Shown here: one piece after another, positions 52,928-60,044 of the stretch | How the letters are laid out: the number at the start of each line of letters is the position of its first letter | Numbering within the stretch: the stretch's first letter is position 1 | Assembly: GCA_963788055.1 (NCBI GenBank) | Contig: CAWBFA010000005.1 | Span: forward strand, 248,001-312,000 | Reading direction: 5' to 3' | Source: JACCTU01 sp963788055 | Lineage (GTDB): Bacteria > Actinomycetota > Thermoleophilia > Gaiellales > Gaiellaceae | Length of the DNA stretch: 64,000 nucleotides | Translations under genes and position numbers: made by a program | Notes under the pieces: model-generated | The model's input: only the letters and a program-made list of their open reading frames with translations | Told to the model about the DNA's origin: nothing | Database searches by the model: none

Positions 52928-53079
52928 GATCCGGCCTCGTCGCCGGGGCGCGCTGGGTGGTGCGAGGCAAGGACGCAGGGAGCGTTCGTATCCGCAGCGA
53001 TACGGGCGCGACTGAGGACGCCGCATCGTGCCGCCCAGCGCGTTCCGGGGGCACAGCATCGGGTCGTGAAGGGAGCTCT
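52914..53079 (+). repeat. Interspersed structured element, copy 2 (166 bp)
   Basis: Same core as copy 1, inverted, between hemL and hemB. Its closing arms (52914-52932 and 53061-53079) share no sequence with those of copy 1 but pair over 19 bases; the two odd pairs are G-T wobbles on the plus strand. Internal stems are kept: GTATC/GATAC with a 6-base loop instead of 5, GGACGC/GCGTTC, and GGCGCGA/TCGTGCC, where a C-to-T change becomes a wobble. The 8-base long-range complement (52950-52957 with 53034-53041) is perfect. The left arm holds the hemL start codon; the right ends in the hemB stop. Confidence 0.85.
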
Positions 53080-54026
53080 TACAGCCATCCCGCGAGCTCC
53101 TTCGTCCAGTACGAGACGACGAGGTCGGCGCCGGCGCGCTTGATCGCGGTCAGCGACTCGATCGCCGCAGCGCGCTCGTCAAGCCAGCCGTGTCGGGCGC
53201 CCGCCTTGACCATCGCGTACTCGCCGGAGACGTTGTACGCAGCGACAGGCGCGTCGAAGCGCTCCCGCACAGCGCGGATCACGTCGAGGTACGGCAGCGC
53301 CGGCTTGACCATGATCGCGTCGGCGCCCTCGGCGAGGTCGAGCTCGCACTCGCGCAGCGCCTCGCGGACGTTCGCGGGGTCCATCTGGTACGAGCGCCGA
53401 TCGCCGAACGACGGCGCCGACTCGGCCGCCTCCCGAAACGGCCCGTAGAACGCGGAGGCGTACTTCGCCGAGTACGCGAGGATCGGCGTCTCCGGGAGCT
53501 GCTCTCGGACCGCCGCGACGCGGCCGTCCATCATGTCGCTGGGGCACACAGCGTCCGCGCCGGCCTCGACGTGCGAGACCGCCGCGCGTGCGATCAGCTC
53601 GAGCGACTCGTCGTTCGCGACCTCGCCGTCACGGATCACGCCGCAATGCCCGTGCGACGTGTACTCGCAGAGGCAGACGTCCGTGAGCAGCAGGAGCTCC
53701 GGAAACCGCGGTCGCAGCTCGCGGAGCGCGCGCTGCACGACCCCGTCCTCGTCCCACGCGCCGGACCCTTCCTCGTCCTTCTCGTCCGGGATGCCGAAGA
53801 GGATCACCGCCCCGACGCCGAGTTTCGCGAGCTCCTCGACCTCGGACGAGAGGTCGGCGACCGAGAAGCGTCCCATCGGCGGCAGCTCCGCGTTCTCGCG
53901 CGTGTCCGGGCCGACGAAGAGCGGCTGGACGAAGTCGTCGAGGTCGAGCCGCGTCTCGCGGACGAGCGAGCGGAGCGCGCCGGTTCGGCGCAGCCTGCGC
54001 AGGCGGGTGTTCGGGAACGCGCTCAC
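53079..54026 (-). CDS. hemB: Delta-aminolevulinic acid dehydratase (porphobilinogen synthase)
   Basis: A 315-residue enzyme joining two 5-aminolevulinates. It starts SAFPNTRLRRLRRTGALRSLV. LLLTDVCLCEYTSHGHCG near residue 108-125 carries the three-cysteine zinc site. ADAVCPSDMMDGRVAAVRE follows, then ILAYSAKYASAFYGPFREA with the first catalytic Lys and DAIMVKPALPYLDVI with the second. GEYAMVKAG is near the end. GTG start overlaps the stop of the ABC permease gene. It lies upstream of hemL with the 166-bp repeat between them. Confidence 0.94.
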   Translation of the reverse strand: MSAFPNTRLRRLRRTGALRSLVRETRLDLDDFVQPLFVGPDTRENAELPPMGRFSVADLSSEVEELAKLGVGAVILFGIPDEKDEEGSGAWDEDGVVQRALRELRPRFPELLLLTDVCLCEYTSHGHCGVIRDGEVANDESLELIARAAVSHVEAGADAVCPSDMMDGRVAAVREQLPETPILAYSAKYASAFYGPFREAAESAPSFGDRRSYQMDPANVREALRECELDLAEGADAIMVKPALPYLDVIRAVRERFDAPVAAYNVSGEYAMVKAGARHGWLDERAAAIESLTAIKRAGADLVVSYWTKELAGWL

Positions 54027-55330
54027 TCGGTCAATCTTCGCATCAGCAGGCGGGCGCCCGCGACCAGCACCGCCCCGATCGCAACGAGCCAGCCCGCCTC
54101 GACGAGCGCCGTGCGCCACGGGCTCGTCTCGTAGAGGAGCGCGTCGAAGAGCCGCACCTCGTGCGCGAACGGCAGCGCGTCGCTCACCCACCCGGCTGCA
54201 GGCGCCGCCTCGCGCGGCACCACGCCGACGAAGACGATCGGCAGGACGACGAGGACGGCGACGAGCGTGGCCGAGCGGGCCTCGCGTGCGAGCGTCGCGA
54301 CCAGAGCGCCCAGGGCTGCCGCGACCGCCCCGGCGAGCAGCAGCGCGGGCACGAGCGCCGGCACCCGCGACCACGGCTCGCCGCCCTCGACGCCCACGCC
54401 CTCAACCGCGAGCCCAAACGCGACGGCGACACCGAGCCCGAGCACGGCGGAGACGAGCGCTGCGAGCACGACCTTCGACGCGAGCACCTCCCCGAGCGAG
54501 GCGAGCCCTCGCGCTAACCGCTGGAGCACGCGCTCGTCGCGCTCGGCGGCGAGCGCGGCAGCGGCGAGCACGGTGGCGAGGAAGAGCGTCACGAGCGCGA
54601 GTGCGTGCGCCTGGACCTGAGCCGAGAGCGCCCAGGTTCGTCCACGCGCCGACACAGTTCGCAGCTCGATCGGGTTGGCGGTGGCTTCGAGCGCGTCGTC
54701 CGTCTGGTCGAGCGCGAGCTGCGCAACCTCGATGAACTCGCGAACCTCCGGGTCGCGGACGCGGTCCTCCGCGCGCTCGAGTCCGAGCACGTCGAAGCGC
54801 CGCCCGAGGAACGTTCCCTGGCCGCCGTGCAGGATCAGATCGACGTAGCGGAGGTTCGCGTCGATGAACGCGTCCTGGAGCTCGCGGTTGAGCGAGTAGA
54901 CGAGCGCCTGCATCTGCTGGGTGACGCGCGAGGCAAGCAGCCCGCGCGTCGTCTCGAGCTCGACCTGCGGACTGCGCTGCATCGCCTTCAGCTGCGCGAC
55001 GAAGCCGGCCGGAACGCGGACGATCGCGACGACCTTTCCGTTCCGCAGCTGCCGCTCTGCTTCGTCCCGGTCGAGCGGCACGAGAACGACGTCGTCGCTG
55101 ACGCGGCGAATCGTTCGCTCGACGTGGAAGGTGCGACCCCCGATCTCGACCGTCTCCGGCAGGTTGTCGTCGTCGACGAAGGCGACGCGAGGCTTCGCGT
55201 TGGCATAGCCGGCGACGAGTGCGAGCAGGAGCGCAATCAGCAGCGGGTACGAGACGAGCACCGCGAGCAGCAGCGGCGAGCGGCGCAGCACGCGCAGGTC
55301 CTTCCGCAGCAAGAGCGCGGTGCGCTTCAC
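54023..55330 (-). CDS. ABC-2 type transporter permease
   Basis: A 435-residue permease. TM1 is RRSPLLLAVLVSYPLLIALLLALVAGY near residue 15-41. A large extracytoplasmic domain follows (PRVAFVDDDNLPETVEIGG, VSDDVVLVPLDRDEAERQLRNGKVVAIVRVP in parts). Five more helices form the C-terminal half, including LALVTLFLATVLAAAALAAE and LVAVLVVLPIVFVGVVPREA. This one-plus-five topology with a long loop is typical of YhgE/ABC-2 exporters. Its GTG overlaps the ATPase stop, so the two form an exporter; the substrate is not evident. Confidence 0.87.
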   Translation of the reverse strand: MKRTALLLRKDLRVLRRSPLLLAVLVSYPLLIALLLALVAGYANAKPRVAFVDDDNLPETVEIGGRTFHVERTIRRVSDDVVLVPLDRDEAERQLRNGKVVAIVRVPAGFVAQLKAMQRSPQVELETTRGLLASRVTQQMQALVYSLNRELQDAFIDANLRYVDLILHGGQGTFLGRRFDVLGLERAEDRVRDPEVREFIEVAQLALDQTDDALEATANPIELRTVSARGRTWALSAQVQAHALALVTLFLATVLAAAALAAERDERVLQRLARGLASLGEVLASKVVLAALVSAVLGLGVAVAFGLAVEGVGVEGGEPWSRVPALVPALLLAGAVAAALGALVATLAREARSATLVAVLVVLPIVFVGVVPREAAPAAGWVSDALPFAHEVRLFDALLYETSPWRTALVEAGWLVAIGAVLVAGARLLMRRLTE

Positions 55331-55881
55331 GCGACGTGGCCGCCGAGGAGATGCACCACGCGGTCGGCACGTTCCGTCTCTTCGTGCAGCTGCGTCGCGA
55401 AGACGACGGCGCCGCCGTCCGAGCACAACGCGGCTACCCGCCGCCAGAGCTCGGCGCGCCGGTCGTCGTCGAGCGCTGCCGTGGGCTCGTCGAGCAGGAG
55501 CACGCGCGGCTCACCGATGAAGGCGAGCGCGAGGTTCAGCCGCTGCCGCTGCCCGACCGAGAGGTCGGCGGCCGGCCGCTCGGGAAGGTCGATCCCGGCG
55601 GCGTCGGCGCCCGCGAGCCGCGCGAACAGCTCGATGTTCTCCCGGGGCGTCAGCCTCGAGTAGAGCGAGGGCCGCTGCGGCGCCCAGCCGGTCGGGACGG
55701 TGCGCTCCACGCTCCCGGTCGACGGCTCGAGCGCGCCGGCGAGCACGGAGAGCAGCGTCGACTTGCCCGCGCCGTTCGGCCCGACGAGCGAGACGAGCTC
55801 ACCACCGGCCAGTTCGAAGTCGGTCTCGTGCAGCGCGACGTGGGCGCCGTAGCGCCGGGAGACACCGCGGGCGTGGATCAA
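55327..55881 (-). CDS. ABC transporter ATP-binding protein (short)
   Basis: A 184-residue ATPase, shorter than the usual 220-300. Walker A is VGPNGAGKSTLLSVLAG near residue 33-49; the Q-loop region is APQRPSLYSRLTPRENIELFARL. The signature is DLSVGQRQRLNLALAF with Val for the second Ser-Gly position. Walker B is VLLLDEPTAALDDDR, and the H-loop is replaced by FATQLHEE, where Gln takes the place of the usual His. It powers the ABC-2 permease encoded next, with which it overlaps. TTG start. Confidence 0.88.
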   Translation of the reverse strand: MIHARGVSRRYGAHVALHETDFELAGGELVSLVGPNGAGKSTLLSVLAGALEPSTGSVERTVPTGWAPQRPSLYSRLTPRENIELFARLAGADAAGIDLPERPAADLSVGQRQRLNLALAFIGEPRVLLLDEPTAALDDDRRAELWRRVAALCSDGGAVVFATQLHEETERADRVVHLLGGHVA

Positions 55882-57077
55882 CGACGCGCGGCCTGGGGCG
55901 GTTCGAGCTCGACCTCGACCGGCACGTCACCGGACTCCCACGGCTCCAGCGCGACGCGGCTGCCGAAGAACTCCCAAATCGCGCGGCCGGCCGCGAGCGT
56001 GGGCAGCGCCACGAGGACGCCGGGCAGGCCGTAGATCTCGCCCCCGGCGAGCAGCCCGAAGATCACGAGCAGCGGATGCAGCCGAAGCGCGCTCCCCATC
56101 ACCTTCGGGATCACGATGTGCCCTTCGATCTGGTGGATCGCCAGGAAGAGCAGCACGACCCAGAGCGCGGCGAGCGGGTCGACGACGAGGCCGTACAGGA
56201 CGGGCGGGATCGCTCCGAGCCACGGGCCGAGATACGGGATCAGCTCGGCGACCGCGACCCACGCGCCGAAGAGGATCGCGTACGTCTCGTAGCCTTCCGG
56301 CAGCCAGCCGATCATCCCGAGCAGCCACAGTGCGACGCCTGCGCTCGTCCCGATGATCGCGGACACGAGCAACTGCCCCTTCACGTACCCGCCCACAGCC
56401 GCCTCGATGCTCGGCAAGAGGGAGGGCGAGCCCGGCGGCGGCGGGAACCGCCGGTCCAGCGCACGGTGCAGACGATTGAAGTCGAGGAGCATGTACACCG
56501 AGACGACGATCACCAGCACGAGGCCGAAGAGGAACGCGAAGATCCCGAGCGCCGCGCCTTCGGCCCAGTCGATCGCCGTCCGCGTGGAGCGTTGGACGTC
56601 GAGGTCGGCGAGGAACTCGCGTCCCTGCTCCTCCACCCGGATGCGGCCGAGCCGGTTGTCGTCGAGCCAGACCTGGAGGCGGTCGACGTCGCGCTCCGCG
56701 GCGGTGCTCCCAGTCCGTCCGTCCTCGTTCGTAACGTAGGCGTCGATCCGGTCCGACGCGCTCTGGGACTGCTCGACGACGACGGTCGCCAGGGCCACAA
56801 CCGCGATGACAAGCCCCGCGGCAAAGGTCAGGTACACGATCGCGACCCCGAAGCCGCGCGGGATCCGGGCCCTCGCGAGCGCCCGCACGAGCGGGTTCAG
56901 GAGCAGCGCGACGAGGCCGGCGACGAGGAAGAGGAAGACGGCGTGACGGACCGCACCGGCGACCGCCCAGGCGAGCAGGAGCACGAGCGGGAGGGCGACG
57001 AGCTGGATCCAGCGCGGGACCTGGATCGGCGCGGGTTGGCGGCTCCCGCCGACGACCGGAGGCGGCGTTTCCGCCAT
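55878..57077 (-). CDS. AI-2E family (YdiK/PerM-like) transporter
   Basis: A 399-residue membrane protein. The first helices are WIQLVALPLVLLLAWAVAGAV and HAVFLFLVAGLVALLLNPLVRAL, then a soluble stretch (residues 105-190) with a coiled segment. The conserved C-terminal core has GYVKGQLLVSAIIGTSAGVALWLLG, FGAWVAVAELIPYLGPWLGAIPPVLYGL, HQIEGHIVIPKVMGSALRLHPLLVI and GLLAGGEIYGLPGVLVALP, all AI-2E hallmarks. Some members export autoinducer-2 or act as Na+/H+ antiporters. ATG at 57077 is supported by domain start; it is divergent from the M23-like gene, with 255 bases between. Confidence 0.9.
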   Translation of the reverse strand: MAETPPPVVGGSRQPAPIQVPRWIQLVALPLVLLLAWAVAGAVRHAVFLFLVAGLVALLLNPLVRALARARIPRGFGVAIVYLTFAAGLVIAVVALATVVVEQSQSASDRIDAYVTNEDGRTGSTAAERDVDRLQVWLDDNRLGRIRVEEQGREFLADLDVQRSTRTAIDWAEGAALGIFAFLFGLVLVIVVSVYMLLDFNRLHRALDRRFPPPPGSPSLLPSIEAAVGGYVKGQLLVSAIIGTSAGVALWLLGMIGWLPEGYETYAILFGAWVAVAELIPYLGPWLGAIPPVLYGLVVDPLAALWVVLLFLAIHQIEGHIVIPKVMGSALRLHPLLVIFGLLAGGEIYGLPGVLVALPTLAAGRAIWEFFGSRVALEPWESGDVPVEVELEPPQAARR

Positions 57078-57134
57078 GGAAGCGATGGTAGGCCGCGGAG
57101 CGGCCGGTCCGCAACGCGGACCAGTGGAGGGCGC

Positions 57135-57160
57135 CTGGGGGAACCGGGAGGTTCCCCCAG
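57135..57160. other. Perfect 10-bp hairpin between divergent genes
   Basis: CTGGGGGAAC, loop CGGGAG, GTTCCCCCAG. It lies 58 bases upstream of the AI-2E gene start and about 170 before the M23-like gene. Terminators are not expected between divergent genes, so it may be a leader structure, an operator or the end of an unseen small transcript. No T-run follows on either strand. Confidence 0.5.
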
Positions 57161-57332
57161 AGAGCAGCGCATGGCGGTCTGGGACTGGTCCTTCGCCGAG
57201 GACGGCAACCTCGCGCTCGACCGTCACGATCTTTGGGATGAATTCCCCGTCACTCCGCGCTTGCGTCTGTTACAAAGTCAGGCCGTGACGGCTTCCTTGC
57301 AGCGACGTCGGGCGTCCGTTAGCGTCCCGGCG

Positions 57333-58109
57333 ATGCCCCAACCCCCTGGGCCCGCTCGTCGTGCCCGCAGGGCACAACGCCGCTCCGCACACCGGCTCCG
57401 TCGCTTCGCCGGCCTGACCGTCGTCGCCGCGGTCGGCGTCGTGACGCTGCTCATGACCGCTTTCGGCCCCGATGGGACGCAGACCTTGGCGCGCTCGGCA
57501 CCGGCACCGGCCGACCGCTTGCTCCCCTCCGGGCCGCCTGAGCCGCTCGTCGTCGCGACCCAGGGGGCACTTCGCCTCCAGCTGCCGATCGAGCACAACC
57601 GCGTCACCGCGATCGGCTACCACGGCGGCTCAACGGGGTCGCTCGCGCTCCACCCGCTCGGCCGGCGCGGCAACCAGGGTCTCCTCGGACGGTTCTTCGA
57701 CCGCGTGTTCGGCGCGGGCGACTCGAGCATGACCTGGTACCAGCTCCAGGGCGGCACGTCGTCGTCGACCTCGGCGCTCGCCGTCGGGGCCGCACCGGAC
57801 ACCGACGTCTATTCGCCCGTCGACGGGACGATCGCGGGCATCACCGACTACGTGCTCAACGGCCGGACGCAGGGCAAGCGAATCGACATCCGCCCGCTCG
57901 CCGCGCCTGCGCTCATCGTCTCGATCACCAGGCTCGAGGCCGACCCGGCGCTCACGGTCGGCTCGTCTGTCGCGGCAGGGCGAAACCGCCTCGGTGAGGT
58001 GCTCGACCTCTCTCGGCTCGAGCGTCAGGCGCTCGCGCGGTACACGCAGGACGCCGGGAACCACGTGACCGTGCAGGTCTTTCCGGCCACCGCCCTAGCA
58101 CTGCCCTGA
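57333..58109 (+). CDS. Membrane-anchored M23-like beta-barrel protein lacking catalytic residues
   Basis: A 258-residue protein from ATG 57333 (GTG at 57285 is an alternative). A basic N-terminus (ARRARRAQRRSAHRLRR) precedes one helix LTVVAAVGVVTLLMTAFG. The C-terminal region VYSPVDGTIAGITDYVLNGRTQGKRIDI and SSVAAGRNRLGEVLDL resembles the lysostaphin/M23 beta-barrel. The HxxxD and HxH zinc ligands, however, are missing, so it is probably noncatalytic and may bind peptidoglycan or a partner. The stop overlaps the YmdB start as CTGA. Confidence 0.65.
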   Translation: MPQPPGPARRARRAQRRSAHRLRRFAGLTVVAAVGVVTLLMTAFGPDGTQTLARSAPAPADRLLPSGPPEPLVVATQGALRLQLPIEHNRVTAIGYHGGSTGSLALHPLGRRGNQGLLGRFFDRVFGAGDSSMTWYQLQGGTSSSTSALAVGAAPDTDVYSPVDGTIAGITDYVLNGRTQGKRIDIRPLAAPALIVSITRLEADPALTVGSSVAAGRNRLGEVLDLSRLERQALARYTQDAGNHVTVQVFPATALALP

Positions 58110-58885
58110 GACTCCTCTTCGTCGCCGACGTCGTCGGAGTGCCGGGACGGACGGCACTTGAGACGCGCCTCGCCGTTCTCCGCGAGGAGCTCGACGTCGA
58201 CCTTTGTGTCGTGAACGGCGAGAACGCCGCGGACGGTGTCGGCCTGACTCCGAAGCTCGCCCGCAAGCTGCTCGAGTTCGGCGCCGACGCGATCACGCTC
58301 GGCAACCACACCTGGCGGCGGCCCGACCTCGCGCCGTGGATCGACTCGGAGCCGCGCGTCGTCCGACCCGCGAACCTCTCGCGACACGCACCGGGACGGG
58401 GTCTGACGATCGTGCCCGCGCGTGACGAGACGCCGGTCGCCGTGATCAACGTGATGGGCAGCCTCTTCCTCGAGGTCGCATGTGGCATGTTCGAGGTGAT
58501 CGACGAGCTCGTCGACGAGGCGCGCGCGCAGACTCCGGTGATCCTCGTCGACGTCCACGCGGAGGCGACGAGCGAGAAGATCGCGCTGTCCCGCTGGCTC
58601 GACGGACGCGTGACAGCGGTGCTCGGGACGCACACTCACATCCAGACGAACGACGCGCGCGTGCAGCCGGGCGGGACAGCGGCGCTCACGGACGCCGGCA
58701 TGACCGGACCGCATGACTCCGTGATCGGGGTGACCGCGGAGCAGGCGATCTGGCGCATGCGCACAGGCCTGCCGATTCGCTTCGAGACAGCGCAGAACGA
58801 CGTGCGGATCGAAGGAGCGCTCGTCGAGTGCGGCCGCGACGGCCGGGCTACGCGCTGCGAGGCGATCCGCGTGCCGGTTCCCTGA
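58106..58885 (+). CDS. YmdB-family metallophosphodiesterase, apparent CTG start
   Basis: A 259-residue TIGR00282-type enzyme; relatives hydrolyse 2',3'- or 3',5'-cyclic nucleotides. Metal ligands are visible in LLFVADVVGVPGR (Asp), LCVVNGENAADGVGLTP (Asn/Glu), ITLGNHTWRR (Asn-His), VDVHAEATSEK (His) and VLGTHTHIQTNDAR (His-x-His). The first Asp lies before the nearest GTG (58139) and no ATG, GTG or TTG is available in frame upstream. The start must therefore be the CTG at 58106, which overlaps the upstream stop. C-terminal DAGMTGPHDSVIG is also typical. It ends in a 38-base overlap with a convergent gene. Confidence 0.88.
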   Translation: MRLLFVADVVGVPGRTALETRLAVLREELDVDLCVVNGENAADGVGLTPKLARKLLEFGADAITLGNHTWRRPDLAPWIDSEPRVVRPANLSRHAPGRGLTIVPARDETPVAVINVMGSLFLEVACGMFEVIDELVDEARAQTPVILVDVHAEATSEKIALSRWLDGRVTAVLGTHTHIQTNDARVQPGGTAALTDAGMTGPHDSVIGVTAEQAIWRMRTGLPIRFETAQNDVRIEGALVECGRDGRATRCEAIRVPVP

Positions 58886-60044
58886 GCGCACGCACGAGCG
58901 TCGCCAGGAGCGCCACGAGGACGAGGTCGCGCGCGAGCACGAGCCACGAGACGCGCGGGTCGAACTCGCGCACCAGGTCCCAGTAGCGGAACGGGAACCA
59001 GAGCTGTGTCAGCACGAGCGCGGCGGCGAGCATCGCGTTCGCGCTCCAGCGGTGGGCGAGGACGACGACCGGGACGAGCCAGATCAGGAACTGCGGCGAC
59101 AGCACCTTCCCGAGCGCGACGAACGCCGTGACGGACGCCGCGGCGTAGACGGCGAGCCTCGCCGGCGAAAGCGTCTCCTCGTTTCGCGCGAACCGGAGCC
59201 AGAGCCACGCGAGCACCGCGACCTGCACGACCGACAGCGCGACGGCGAACACGTCGGCCGAGAGCCCGTCGAGGTTTTGCGAGCCGCGGCTCGACTGCAT
59301 CTCGACGGCGACGCCGAAGAGGTCGTGCGCGGCGAGCAGAATCGCGGAACCGAGACTCTCGATCTGCAGCGGCCGGGAGAGCTGCCCCCCGATGCTGTCC
59401 GCCACGCCTCCCGGGGCGACGACCGCGAACGGGAGATACGCGGCGAGCGGAACGCCGACGGCGAGGGCCGCGCAGACGAGCCCCTCTCGTCTCCCGCGCC
59501 GCCGCCACACATACGCGACGGTGAGGGGGAGGAGGACCGCCGGATAGAGCTTCACCGCGATCGCCAGTCCGAGCAGTCCGTGGCCGAGCCGGAACCGGTC
59601 GTGAACGAGCGCGGCGAGGGCGAACGACAGGAGCATCGCCGGCCAGAGATCGAAGCGCGTCAGGATCACCGAGCCGATCGCAAGCGGGGAGAGCGCGACG
59701 AAGGCGAGCGTTCCGAAACCGAACCCGAGGCGGCGTCCCGCGATGGCGACCGCGACGACCATGCCGCCCCCGCAGAGCGCCATCAGCCATTCGAAGGCGA
59801 CGCGGAAGTCGGTGTCCGCGAGCGCCGGGACGAGGAATACGGGCAGCGCCCCGGGCGGGTACTCGACCGCGAAGTCGCGGTAGGGGACCTCGCCCGCCTC
59901 AATCGCCTCGCCGTAGCTCTCGTAGACCGGCGTGTCGACGATCTGGTCGCGTTCGTAGAAGCCGAGGTGGAGGACGCCCCACGCGACGAGGAACAGCACG
60001 AGCGCAAGCGCCGTTCGCGCGAGGTCAGGAGTCCGAGCGGTCAC
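58848..60044 (-). CDS. Glycosyltransferase family 87-like polytopic membrane protein
   Basis: A 398-residue protein with ten to eleven hydrophobic segments. YRDFAVEYPPGALPVFLVPAL near residue 55-75 carries the conserved GT87/DUF2029 motif (xxFxYPPxxxxxF), preceded by the first lumenal loop Asp/Glu residues. Other markers are LTRFDLWPAMLLSFALAAL, GLAIAVKLYPAVLLPLTVAY (LGLAxxxKxxP motif) and VLSPQFLIWLVPVVVL. Mycobacterial relatives add mannose or arabinose from polyprenyl donors on the outer membrane face. It overlaps the next glycosyltransferase upstream, suggesting a joint role in a lipoglycan. Confidence 0.87.
   Translation of the reverse strand: MTARTPDLARTALALVLFLVAWGVLHLGFYERDQIVDTPVYESYGEAIEAGEVPYRDFAVEYPPGALPVFLVPALADTDFRVAFEWLMALCGGGMVVAVAIAGRRLGFGFGTLAFVALSPLAIGSVILTRFDLWPAMLLSFALAALVHDRFRLGHGLLGLAIAVKLYPAVLLPLTVAYVWRRRGRREGLVCAALAVGVPLAAYLPFAVVAPGGVADSIGGQLSRPLQIESLGSAILLAAHDLFGVAVEMQSSRGSQNLDGLSADVFAVALSVVQVAVLAWLWLRFARNEETLSPARLAVYAAASVTAFVALGKVLSPQFLIWLVPVVVLAHRWSANAMLAAALVLTQLWFPFRYWDLVREFDPRVSWLVLARDLVLVALLATLVRALREPARGSPRSA

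Noticed and set aside
57110..57180. c-di-AMP (ydaO-type) riboswitch before the cell-wall gene, because of GGGGGAACC
   Set aside because: The motif is one arm of a simple hairpin and the other conserved blocks of that riboswitch are not visible.
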